A stretch of 64,000 nucleotides of DNA, taken from positions 1 through 64,000 of the forward strand of contig CAINLR010000066.1 in assembly GCA_903850425.1 (NCBI GenBank). Direction: 5' to 3'. A program made the translations under genes and the position numbers. This DNA comes from an uncultured Verrucomicrobia subdivision 3 bacterium. Lineage in GTDB: Bacteria > Verrucomicrobiota > Verrucomicrobiia > Limisphaerales > UBA11358. Position 1 is the first letter of the stretch. Each line of letters begins with the position of its first letter. Under the pieces are notes generated by a model, which was not told where the DNA came from, did not search any database, and worked only from the letters and a program-made list of their open reading frames with translations. Positions 45,916 through 54,500 of the stretch are shown one piece after another.

Positions 45916-46650
45916 TCAAATAGATCCCGCCAGCCCAACTTTCTTGGAGCTGACATGTTGGTCAAAGTAGATGTAGTTCCTCACGCTGCCATGGACTGGC
46001 TTGGCCGGCAATTCATTGGCCCAGCCGGCGGTCGGGAATGCCAACTGGTCGGAGTCCATCAGCAACCAGACTTCGGACAACGAGCGCAGGCTGGAAATTC
46101 GGGCGAGTTTGGAGGCAGCGAAGCCGGGCGTGCCATTGAAATCGGGATAACCAAAGGCATCAATCACAGCGCCACTGGCATTAGTCAGGCCGTTCGCCCG
46201 GGCATCGGTCCGGCAATAAACCACCACGTTGGACATCGTCGTGCTGGCGGTGTTTTGGTTGTAGCGCTGGTAACCGGGGCAAAACATCGCCGGGGCCAGC
46301 CGCGTGGTGGCATCCGGAGCCCGATAGCCAAGGTAAGTCGCCACATAATAGATAAGGTCGTTCTTGGAGTTTTGATCGTAGCTCACGGGCTGGCCGGTCC
46401 AAAGGCCGGTGGCGTTCTCCCGTCCGGGCGGCAGATAACCGTCGTTGTCATCCACCCACATATTCACCGCCAGACCGGTCTGCCGCAGGTTGCTCAGGCA
46501 GCCGGTCTGCTGCGCTTTGCGCTTGGCACTGGCCAGCGCCGGCAACAGCAGCGCCGCCAGAATCGCGATGATGGCAATGACCACCAGCAGTTCGATCAGG
46601 GTGAATCCTCGTCGCGAAGCCGCCCGACGGAATTGGTTTGGTGCTTTCAT
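45916..46650 (-). CDS. Prepilin-like (pseudopilin-type) protein
   Basis: This encodes 244 residues. The basic leader [15 protein letters not shown] precedes the methylation motif [20 protein letters not shown], with Glu at mature +5. [26 protein letters not shown] follows the N-terminal helix (in two parts: [12 protein letters not shown] and [12 protein letters not shown]), the usual layout of this expanded family. The C-terminus contains [20 protein letters not shown], like the H-x-G-x-x-N..D-G-H-V type ends of DUF1559-like pseudopilins. It lies between the PL8-PATR gene (120 bp upstream) and the PATR giant (183 bp downstream) on the same strand. It could assist export or assembly of its giant neighbours (inference). 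Confidence 0.88.
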   Translation of the reverse strand: MKAPNQFRRAASRRGFTLIELLVVIAIIAILAALLLPALASAKRKAQQTGCLSNLRQTGLAVNMWVDDNDGYLPPGRENATGLWTGQPVSYDQNSKNDLIYYVATYLGYRAPDATTRLAPAMFCPGYQRYNQNTASTTMSNVVVYCRTDARANGLTNASGAVIDAFGYPDFNGTPGFAASKLARISSLRSLSEVWLLMDSDQLAFPTAGWANELPAKPVHGSVRNYIYFDQHVSSKKVGLAGSI

Positions 46651-46770
46651 GGAATCAGGGTTTTAGTAGCGCAATAAAATCCGCCTGTCAAAAGCTTTCC
46701 GCGCGAGGGCTGGTGCTTCCCCCAGTGGCACACCGCCAATGGACAAGCGCGGCCGGAAACTAAATTTGTA

Positions 46771-49700
46771 TCAGGGCGAAACAATGCGGTAATACTGCTG
46801 CGCATTGGTCGCCGCCGGATCAGAGAAATTCACCCCGCCACTGCCAAATATGCCGTCGGCCACGGTCGGCCAGTCGGCCAGCGGCAGCGCCAAATCCGAG
46901 CTCGTCACCACGCGATAGGGCTGGCCGTTCACACCGGTGAAACTAAAGGAGAGCGTGCCGGTGACATAAGTTGCCGTCCCGACCAACACCGGCACCGCCA
47001 ACGACATCACCACGAGTTGCACCGCTAAGCTATTGATCTGCAAATACGCCGTGGTCCCGGCCGGCAGGGTTGGCAAAGCGCCCAATTTGAAACCAGCGAA
47101 ACCGCTTCCGCCAATCACTCCCGTGTAGGTAAATAGCGTGTTGGTCCCAACCGCGAGGCTGCCATCCAGGATGCTAATAGTATTGGTGCCATTGATGTTT
47201 AGCGATGTCACGGCGATCTTCCCGCCGGCCGCAATTATGAAGCGACTGGTCGTCGCGGCGCTGGGACCGTTGCCCAAATTCAAAGTGCCGATGGTCAACG
47301 TGCCGGCTCCGGCCACGTCACCCGCCTGAATAGCTCCACCAGCTTGCACGGTCGTCACACCGTTGATTCTGCCAGCGCCACCAACCGCCGCGTTCGCCGC
47401 GACAGTGACAGAATTGGTGCCAAGCGCACCATTCACCAACAGCGCGCCGCTGTTAACCGTGGTGGGGCCGGTGTAAGTATTCGTCGCGGCGAGAATCAGC
47501 GTTCCGTTGCCGCCGCTTTTCACGATGGCACCGGCTCCCGCGATGATCGCATTCACCGTGGCAACGCGGCCATTGCCAATGGTAAAGGTGCCCGCGCTGG
47601 CCGGACTCAAATTCACATTCAACCCAGCGGCAATCGTCAGGTCCGTGGCATCGTCATAGCTGCCGATACTGCCGTTGTTCCAATTGAAATTCCGCGTCGC
47701 CGCATTCGCCCCGGGCGCGATGGTCTGCGCGTTGAGGGTTCCGCCATTGAGATTGTAGCTGGCGTTGAGCGTGTTCGTGTTCCCGGTGGTGCGGTCACCG
47801 AGCGTGAGAGTCCCGACCTTGACCGCTCCCCCACCCTGCGTGAACGTTCCATTCACATTACCAAGACTCTGGCTTACCGAACTGCTCTTTGCTCCGACAA
47901 TGATGGCAGTCGCATCCAGACTTCCACCGCTCATCAGAAAACTACCGTTTAGAATATCCGACGCGGTAAGGCAGTAGCCTTCGTTGGCGATCTGGAGGGT
48001 TCCAATCAGCGCATCCAAAAAGCTTGCGCCGCTCACGTTGCTATTCAGGTCCACCAGCGCCGTGGTGGTGGTGAAGTAGCTGCTGCTGCGCGTGCCCACG
48101 ATCACGTTGGCGCGCCCCAAGCCATCTGTCGCGCGAATGACCACCACGGGATTGGTCTGGGTGGCGGCAAACTGGATAGCACCGTTGTCCCGCGTCAAAC
48201 CCACGTTCAGCGTATTAGCATTAATGGTGGTGCTCCGACCGAGATACAAACTGCCGGAACTTTGCGCCGAGGTTGCACCAACGACATTCTGCACACCAAC
48301 TACGTTAGCCGTGATACTGCTGGTCGCCGCCAAATAAACGGTGCCACTGCCGCCAACACCGCTGCTCTGGCCGCCAACGGCAAAAGTATTCGCCGGCGCG
48401 ATGTAGCTGAAGCGGTTCAAGCCGGACATCTCCAACATCTGCGCCGCACCCGTCGTCTCGCCGCCAACTCTTAGATCAGCCGCCGCATTCACGAACAGGC
48501 TGCCTCCGCCAGTCATTCGATTGGTCACACCGTCACTCAAGCTCATCGCTCCAATCGTCTGCGCACCGGCGCTGATCGCCAACGTGGTCCTATTTTGAGT
48601 ATCCACAAAATTCAGCGAACCAATGTTGGTGGAAATTTGGTTAGTCCCTCCGAGATTCACGGTGCCCGCGCCAACCAACGACAAGACGACCGGCCCCGAC
48701 GCCGAAATCGTTCCGTTCACATTCAGCGTTAAGTTGCTCGCCACAGTCCATACCTGATCCATGCCCAGGTTCAGCGGCACGTTGATTGTGGCGGAGGTAT
48801 TGGCTGTAAGACCATTGCTGACCGTGAGTGTGTCCGTGCCGTTAAGGGTATAATTGCTGCTTGTCACCGGATTGAAAATAAGCGCGAAGACAGTGTGTGC
48901 ATTGGCCAACGACACTATTCCCGCTGCTCCACCCGCACCAAACGCCGCCATGCCCGGTGCCGCGTCGTTCCAAGCCACATTGCCGCTGCCGTTCCACCAA
49001 TTGGTGTTGCTGCCGTTCCAAACTCCACTGCCATCCTGCGCGCCAGCGGCAGCCAGATTCACATCCCAGCTCAGGGTCGGCGCCGGATAGAAAAACGCCA
49101 CCTGATAGGTCTTGCCCAATGACCCGCTCACGTTCACCGTGAAAATGATTTGCGGCGAGAGCTGCAGCACCGTCACCCCCGTGTCGGCCGACAAGGTGCC
49201 GAGCGCCGCGCGATTCAAAGTCACTTTGATCGTGCTGGTATTGGTTTGCGTGGGATCGGCCACGCCCACGGCAATGCCGGTCGAACTCTCCAGAGTGATG
49301 ACTGACGATTTCTTGTTCACGGTAATTAAGTCAGCGGAGTTGGTGCCATCCGTCCAGAAATTCGCCGCCACCAAACCCAGCGCGGGCTTGCCCGCCGCCT
49401 GAACCGTGGCGGTGTTCGTCAGCACCACGATATCCGGCGCGGCGGCGTAATTGGTCATGCCGTTCGCCGTCACGTTGGGCAGGATCACATAGGCGTAAGT
49501 ATAGTTGGTCGGCTTGACGCCGTGGTTGAACCAGAGCTTGAGATAAGTGTTGGTGCTGAGATTGGTGGTCGAGGCAACATAGGTGCCGTTGTTGATTTCC
49601 GCCCAGGCGTGGGCGCGCAATTCCAGCGTAGCTTGCAAATTTGTCGCGCCGCCGGGGAAATAGTATCCCGCCACGCCGGCAAGCGAACACCACGACGCGC

Positions 49701-51351
49701 TGGTTAGATTCGAACTCCAGCCGACGGCGGACGGATAGGACAGGCCGTTGACCTGGAAATTGTTGGTCGGTGTGATCCCCAGGCGCCGGTCTTCTACCGT
49801 CGTGTGGACTTCATTCGTGCCGCCGCAAGTGATGCCGGCGCCAAGACAAAGGACTTCATTGTCGAACATGAACCACGATTTCTTAGCGGTGAGCGAAGTT
49901 CCGTAGGACGCAAGCGACATCCCGGCGACGCCGTAACGCTTCGCCACCTGCGCCCCGCCCACCCAGTTCTGCGTGGACAACGCGCCCTGACCGCTCCCAT
50001 CGGCCCGATTGGTGATGGCCACCGTGGTCCCGGGCAGATGATACGGATCCACCGTCGGCCAGAAGTCGCCGGCAAATTGTGATTCAGGATTACCAAGATA
50101 GAGATAGGTCATGCCATCGCCGGTGAACCACCCGTGCAAATTTTCGCCATTGATGCTCTCGTAGTTGGCAATGCGGCTCGACATCATGCTCAAGCCAAAA
50201 CAAAAGTTGGAGCGCCACGCCACCGCGCGATCCATGTCGGCGAAATGATACTGGCTCGGCGGCATCACGGGGGAATTCGCCCAGTTGGTGAATGCGGCCG
50301 CCGTCGCTGGCGGGGCAAAGGTGGCGATCTGCCGGATGTTGTTGATCGCGCCGCTGGCATTGCTCGCCTGCGTGGTGCTCACCCGCGAAATGGCGCGGCC
50401 GCGCACCATGTCCATCATCTCGCCGTTGTAGATCAGCGGCTCGAAGGAATCCGAAACCCAATTGAAAACATTCGTCACGCCCGGGTCCGTGATCTGCCAC
50501 GTCGAGCCGTCCAGCAGCGTGAGCAGTTGCGCGACATCGGCCAGCAACACCAGGCCATAGCTTCCCGTGTAGCCAAACTTCGTGTGCTGGATAAACGAGC
50601 CGTCGCGATAGAAACCGTCGCCGCTGGTCACATAGGGAAAGACTGGACTCAGGTTCGTCTGGCCGTAACTCATGCGTCCGCTGTTCTTGCCGTAAATTCC
50701 GCGGATGAGGACTACCTTGCACTGGTCGGTGAGATTGGCTCCGGTCAGCAGCGCCTTCGTTGGCGGACTGTAATGATCAATCGAGTTGTTGTAGCTGGTA
50801 ATCTGCGTTCCGGTCAGCGAGGCATACATCATCACCACCGTGTCATTGAAAGCCTGCGGGCCGCCAATCTGCCAGTCCCACCAGTTGTCATATTGTGACC
50901 CCGTCGCAATCGTCGGCGAATAAATGTTGGTGGCCATCCAGTCCAATCCGCTGTTGATGGCCGCAGCGAGATTGGTGTTGCCCGCCAACGAACACCCCGG
51001 CGACGTCCAGGCCAGCGCCATCGTTTTCAGCCGGTTGAAGGTGCTGGAAATGTTCGCCGACTTGCTGCCCAGCGGCAGGTCGCTCCAGAGGTAAGTGCGA
51101 CCGGCATTGGTGTTCAGGCTGGTCCAGTAAGTGTTCGCGCTGTTGGCCCGGCTCGTGAGCGTGGACGCGCTATTGTTGGATCCGCCAGTCAGCGTGGTCC
51201 ACCAATATTGCCGCAGCGGGTCAAACTCGTCGGCGCGCACGGGGAAAGTGGCCATGAAAAACAAAAAGCAGACAGTAAAAAGCAGAAAATCTTTCGGTTT
51301 TCTGCTTTCCCAATTTCGGCTCTTGCTCGGCTGGCTCTTGCAATGGGTCAT
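46771..51351 (-). CDS. PL8 polysaccharide lyase fused to PATR repeats, secreted
   Basis: This encodes 1526 residues. A long basic n-region is followed by a signal core (FLLFTVCFLFFMATFPVRA, cut before DEFDP). Residues about 42-750 form a family 8 polysaccharide lyase (hyaluronate, chondroitin or xanthan lyases): NWWDWQIGGP with the catalytic Asn, DGSFIQHTKFGYTGSYG with His and Tyr, and MMDMVRGRAISR with Arg. The beta-sandwich lyase domains follow. Residues about 755-1440 are PATR repeats, including the MSGLNRF..YLAATS module seen in the gene at 38887. The C-terminal module ends QQYYRIVSP, like the gene at 19826. The fusion suggests an enzyme anchored on, or exported as part of, a beta-helical surface protein. 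The substrate among PL8 targets cannot be resolved. Confidence 0.87.
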   Translation of the reverse strand: MTHCKSQPSKSRNWESRKPKDFLLFTVCFLFFMATFPVRADEFDPLRQYWWTTLTGGSNNSASTLTSRANSANTYWTSLNTNAGRTYLWSDLPLGSKSANISSTFNRLKTMALAWTSPGCSLAGNTNLAAAINSGLDWMATNIYSPTIATGSQYDNWWDWQIGGPQAFNDTVVMMYASLTGTQITSYNNSIDHYSPPTKALLTGANLTDQCKVVLIRGIYGKNSGRMSYGQTNLSPVFPYVTSGDGFYRDGSFIQHTKFGYTGSYGLVLLADVAQLLTLLDGSTWQITDPGVTNVFNWVSDSFEPLIYNGEMMDMVRGRAISRVSTTQASNASGAINNIRQIATFAPPATAAAFTNWANSPVMPPSQYHFADMDRAVAWRSNFCFGLSMMSSRIANYESINGENLHGWFTGDGMTYLYLGNPESQFAGDFWPTVDPYHLPGTTVAITNRADGSGQGALSTQNWVGGAQVAKRYGVAGMSLASYGTSLTAKKSWFMFDNEVLCLGAGITCGGTNEVHTTVEDRRLGITPTNNFQVNGLSYPSAVGWSSNLTSASWCSLAGVAGYYFPGGATNLQATLELRAHAWAEINNGTYVASTTNLSTNTYLKLWFNHGVKPTNYTYAYVILPNVTANGMTNYAAAPDIVVLTNTATVQAAGKPALGLVAANFWTDGTNSADLITVNKKSSVITLESSTGIAVGVADPTQTNTSTIKVTLNRAALGTLSADTGVTVLQLSPQIIFTVNVSGSLGKTYQVAFFYPAPTLSWDVNLAAAGAQDGSGVWNGSNTNWWNGSGNVAWNDAAPGMAAFGAGGAAGIVSLANAHTVFALIFNPVTSSNYTLNGTDTLTVSNGLTANTSATINVPLNLGMDQVWTVASNLTLNVNGTISASGPVVLSLVGAGTVNLGGTNQISTNIGSLNFVDTQNRTTLAISAGAQTIGAMSLSDGVTNRMTGGGSLFVNAAADLRVGGETTGAAQMLEMSGLNRFSYIAPANTFAVGGQSSGVGGSGTVYLAATSSITANVVGVQNVVGATSAQSSGSLYLGRSTTINANTLNVGLTRDNGAIQFAATQTNPVVVIRATDGLGRANVIVGTRSSSYFTTTTALVDLNSNVSGASFLDALIGTLQIANEGYCLTASDILNGSFLMSGGSLDATAIIVGAKSSSVSQSLGNVNGTFTQGGGAVKVGTLTLGDRTTGNTNTLNASYNLNGGTLNAQTIAPGANAATRNFNWNNGSIGSYDDATDLTIAAGLNVNLSPASAGTFTIGNGRVATVNAIIAGAGAIVKSGGNGTLILAATNTYTGPTTVNSGALLVNGALGTNSVTVAANAAVGGAGRINGVTTVQAGGAIQAGDVAGAGTLTIGTLNLGNGPSAATTSRFIIAAGGKIAVTSLNINGTNTISILDGSLAVGTNTLFTYTGVIGGSGFAGFKLGALPTLPAGTTAYLQINSLAVQLVVMSLAVPVLVGTATYVTGTLSFSFTGVNGQPYRVVTSSDLALPLADWPTVADGIFGSGGVNFSDPAATNAQQYYRIVSP
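51277..51308 (-). other. Terminator-like hairpin inside the PL8 signal-peptide codons
   Basis: Perfect 11-bp arms AAAGCAGAAAA (51279-51289) and TTTTCTGCTTT (51298-51308) enclose 8 nt; on the minus strand the hairpin is followed by TT. It lies about 40-75 nt after the ATG, inside codons for the signal-peptide n-region. It could attenuate transcription or affect translation of the lyase. The stem is AT-rich, so the effect may be mild. Confidence 0.4.
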
Positions 51352-51420
51352 GGTTATATTTTAACGGCCTTCGGCAACATCGCCAGTGCAGAATCTAGCT
51401 CGGAAGACCACTAGCAAACA

Positions 51421-51436
51421 GAGCATAAACGTGCCC
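51421..51436 (-). promoter_or_regulatory. GRGCAY-N4-RTGCYC motif upstream of the PL8-PATR gene
   Basis: The plus strand reads GAGCATAAACGTGCCC (minus: GGGCACGTTTATGCTC), 70 bp upstream of the PL8 ATG. It is a near-perfect inverted repeat of 6-bp arms around 4 bp. It shares CGCAGGGCA before and CT after with the copy at 58870-58885. Confidence 0.55.
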
Positions 51437-51445
51437 TGCGGATGA

Positions 51446-51504
51446 AGTCAGAGGAATAAATGTAGGGAATCTTCTTCATTCCCTTGACAATTATTCCTCT
51501 GACT
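51446..51504. repeat. Nested perfect palindrome (14-bp outer, 7-bp inner arms)
   Basis: Outer arms AGTCAGAGGAATAA (51446-51459) and its exact complement (51491-51504) enclose a 31-nt loop. Inside lies a second perfect hairpin, AGGGAAT-CTTCTTC-ATTCCCT. It sits just upstream of the GRGCAY motif of the PL8 gene and downstream of the next gene's terminator. It may be a REP-like mobile element or a regulatory RNA structure. Confidence 0.7.
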
Positions 51505-51532
51505 CGGTTCCCGGGAAATAATTTCGAGAAGC

Positions 51533-51571
51533 AAAAAAAGGCCCGCGGCGCAGTTTTTTGCACCGCGGGCC
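51533..51571 (-). terminator. Rho-independent terminator downstream of the 51589 PATR gene
   Basis: On the minus strand GGCCCGCGG pairs with CCGCGGGCC (with further GC pairing around one mismatch) over a short A-rich loop, followed by TTTTTTT (51533-51539). It ends transcription about 18 bp after the PATR stop at 51589, separating it from the PL8 gene. Confidence 0.9.
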
Positions 51572-51588
51572 GTGAAGTTTCTTTTAGC

Positions 51589-54500
51589 TTACGGATAAAT
51601 CAGGCGGTAGAACTCCGTGGGCTTGGTGGCATCCAGCGGCATGGATACCTTGTTCGTGGTGGCGGAACCGGGCACGGTGCCCCAGTCATTCGTGTTCGCG
51701 CTCAGACCGGTGTTGAGGTGATTGGTCTGCATCACCAAGCGCCAGCCGATGTGGTCGGTCGGCCAGGAGAGATTCAGATTTCCGCCGCTGACACTATTTG
51801 TGAGTGTCGGCGGGTTGGTGTTGACCGTCGAAGCCCCAGTCACCGTCAGATAGAGTTCATTTCCACTGAGGCTGAGAGTCGCCGTTCCGCCCGCGCCCAG
51901 GCCGTTGCCCGCGACGATGACGGTGGCCGGGGCGGTGCCCGCCACCACGCCGCCCGCAGCAACGGAGATGAGCTTATAATTGCCGTTACCCAAAGCGGCA
52001 CCGGTATTGTTCACCGTCACTGGAGTAGTTGCCCCAACCGTCAACGCGCCGTCAGGAAGGTTCAGTGAAGGCACGCCCGACGAATAAGTCAGGCTGAGCG
52101 CTGCCGGAGCGGCGGCAACGTCCACGCTGCCGAGCAGCACGGCCGTCGAAGAGAGGTTGCCCAGCACTTGATAATCCGCCAGCACATAGGGCTGGGTCGC
52201 CAGCAGGGCGACATTCAGTTTCGCGCCACCAGCAATCAGGATGTTGGTGCTGGTCAACGTGGCGGAGTTGGACAAGACCAGCGTGCCGCCGGTGATGAAC
52301 GTGTCGTTGGTATAGGAGAGCTGCGCCGGATTCGCCAAGGTCAGTGTGCCCGCGCCCGCCTTGGTGAAGCTGCCGTTGCCAACAATGTCATCGTTGATGA
52401 TGGTGTCGAAGCCCGCCGTATCAATCGCGCCGCCGCCCGTGCCCGTGCCGAATTTCACCGTGTAGGCATTGGCCAAAATTGGATTCAATTCCGGCACCGC
52501 CGCCGTGAGCTTTAGCGTGCCGCCGCCGGCCAAAATGACTTCGCCAAAACCCGAGGTCGGCGTCGTGTCCTGTTCGAATGCCGCCGGCGTGTTGAACTGG
52601 CCGCTGATGGTGAGCACGGCCTGGCCGCTGTTGCCGTCCGCCCCATTCACCTTGATCGTGTTCGTTCCTTTGTAAGTGAAGACGCTGCTCGCGCCCACAG
52701 TGAAGCTGGCGCTGTAACCACCCACGCCCAACAACTCCATGTCGCCATTTTGCAGCCAGAAACCGCCCGCGTTGAGCGTAGTGACCGAAGTGCGCGCCGC
52801 GATGAGCGTGCCGTTATTGGTGATTGAACCGGCGACATTCATCGCGACGGTAGTGGTGCCGGCGGCGTTGGTGTTGCCGATCTGAATTTGATTGGTCGCT
52901 CCCAGCAAGTTGGTGACGCCCACTGAAACCGTCGCGCCTGCGGCCACGGTGAGCGTGCCGCCCGCGCTGGCCGGGCCGACATAGAGTCCCCCGCTCGCCG
53001 CGCTCTGATTGCCCGCCAAAATCAGGTTGCCGGCATTGACCGTAAGGCCGCCGGAGTAAGTGTTCGTGCCGGAGAGCCGGGCGGTGCCCGCGCCCGCTTT
53101 GGTCAATCCAAAGCCAAGCCCGCCGTCACTGATCACACTGCTGACGGTCAGCACGGCCGAACCGCTCGCAGTGATCTGGCGGTTCGTGGTCAAGACTACT
53201 CCGACCGAGCCGAGCGTGAGATCTTGATTGCCACTGTAGGCGAAATCGTTGTTCCAACTCTGCGCGTTGGTCACGGTGACGGGACCGCTGCCGGTGTTGT
53301 CGAGCGTGCCACCGTTGATGGCCAGCGCACCACTGCCCAGCGCGGCATTGTTGTTGATGTTCAATGTGCCGGCGGAAAGTGTCGTGCCACCGCTGTAAGT
53401 GTTGGGGCTGGACAGCGTCACGGCGGCGGTGCCGAGTTTGGTCAAGCTATTGGTGCCGCCAATCGGACTGCCACTGAAGGCATAGTTCTTCGCGCTATTG
53501 TTCACGAACAGGCCCTTGGGCAGAACCGTGGTGGTGACATTAACCGTGGTGTTGCTCGCCGTGTCGTCGAACTGCACCGTGTTGCCGTTGGCGTATTTCG
53601 CAACCGCGCCGTTGAAGTTCCAATTCGTCGTGGCGTTGATATCCCAGTTGCCGTTCACGATGCCCGTCCAATATTCAATGGCGACAGCCGAGGATACATT
53701 CAAGGCAATCGTGTTGCCATTGGTGATGATGGTGCCGGTGACCAAGGGAGGCAACGTGCCCAATGTAAAACCGCCCGCGCCGCTGATCGTGGCAAAGTTG
53801 AGGAGCGGATAAATCTGGCCGGCCAGAAAACTGCCGCTCAGAATATTGATGGTGGTCGGGCCATTGACCACGAGGTTGGTGGCGTTGATCGGCGCGATCG
53901 TTGTGCTGGACACGTTGCTGAACTCATTCGTGACCGGGCCAACGCTGCTGCCCAGCGTCAAGGTATCCGTCTTCAATTGGCTGACACCGGCGACGGTGAC
54001 GCCCAAAGTCGTTCCGTCATTTTCCGTGATCACACCCACGCCGGTCTGCCCACTGCTGACCACCAGCTTGCCGGCGGTAACCGTGGTTGATCCGGTGTAG
54101 CTATTGGGTGCCGCGAGCGTCAAGGTGCCGACTCCAATCTTATTCAAGTTGCCCGCGCCGCTGACCGCGCCGTTAAACGTCAACGAAACACCGCTACCAA
54201 CGCTCACGGTCGCGCCCCCGCCAGTGTCACCCAGCAGGTTTACCGAACCGACGATGGTATTAACTCCGCTGCCAGCAACCATCGTGGAGTTGTCGGCCAA
54301 GATGATCTTTTTGTCGAGCGGGTTCGCAATGGCCCACAATTGGAAAGTGGCGGCCCCTTCGACCATCAGCGTTTTGGCCGGATTGCCCAATCCCGTGCTG
54401 CTCGTCTCATAGCTCAAGATGCCGGAACGCACGTCCACATTGCCCAAGGCCGGGTCAACGATCACGCCCGTCAGGCTCACTTGATTGGCCCCGACCTTGA

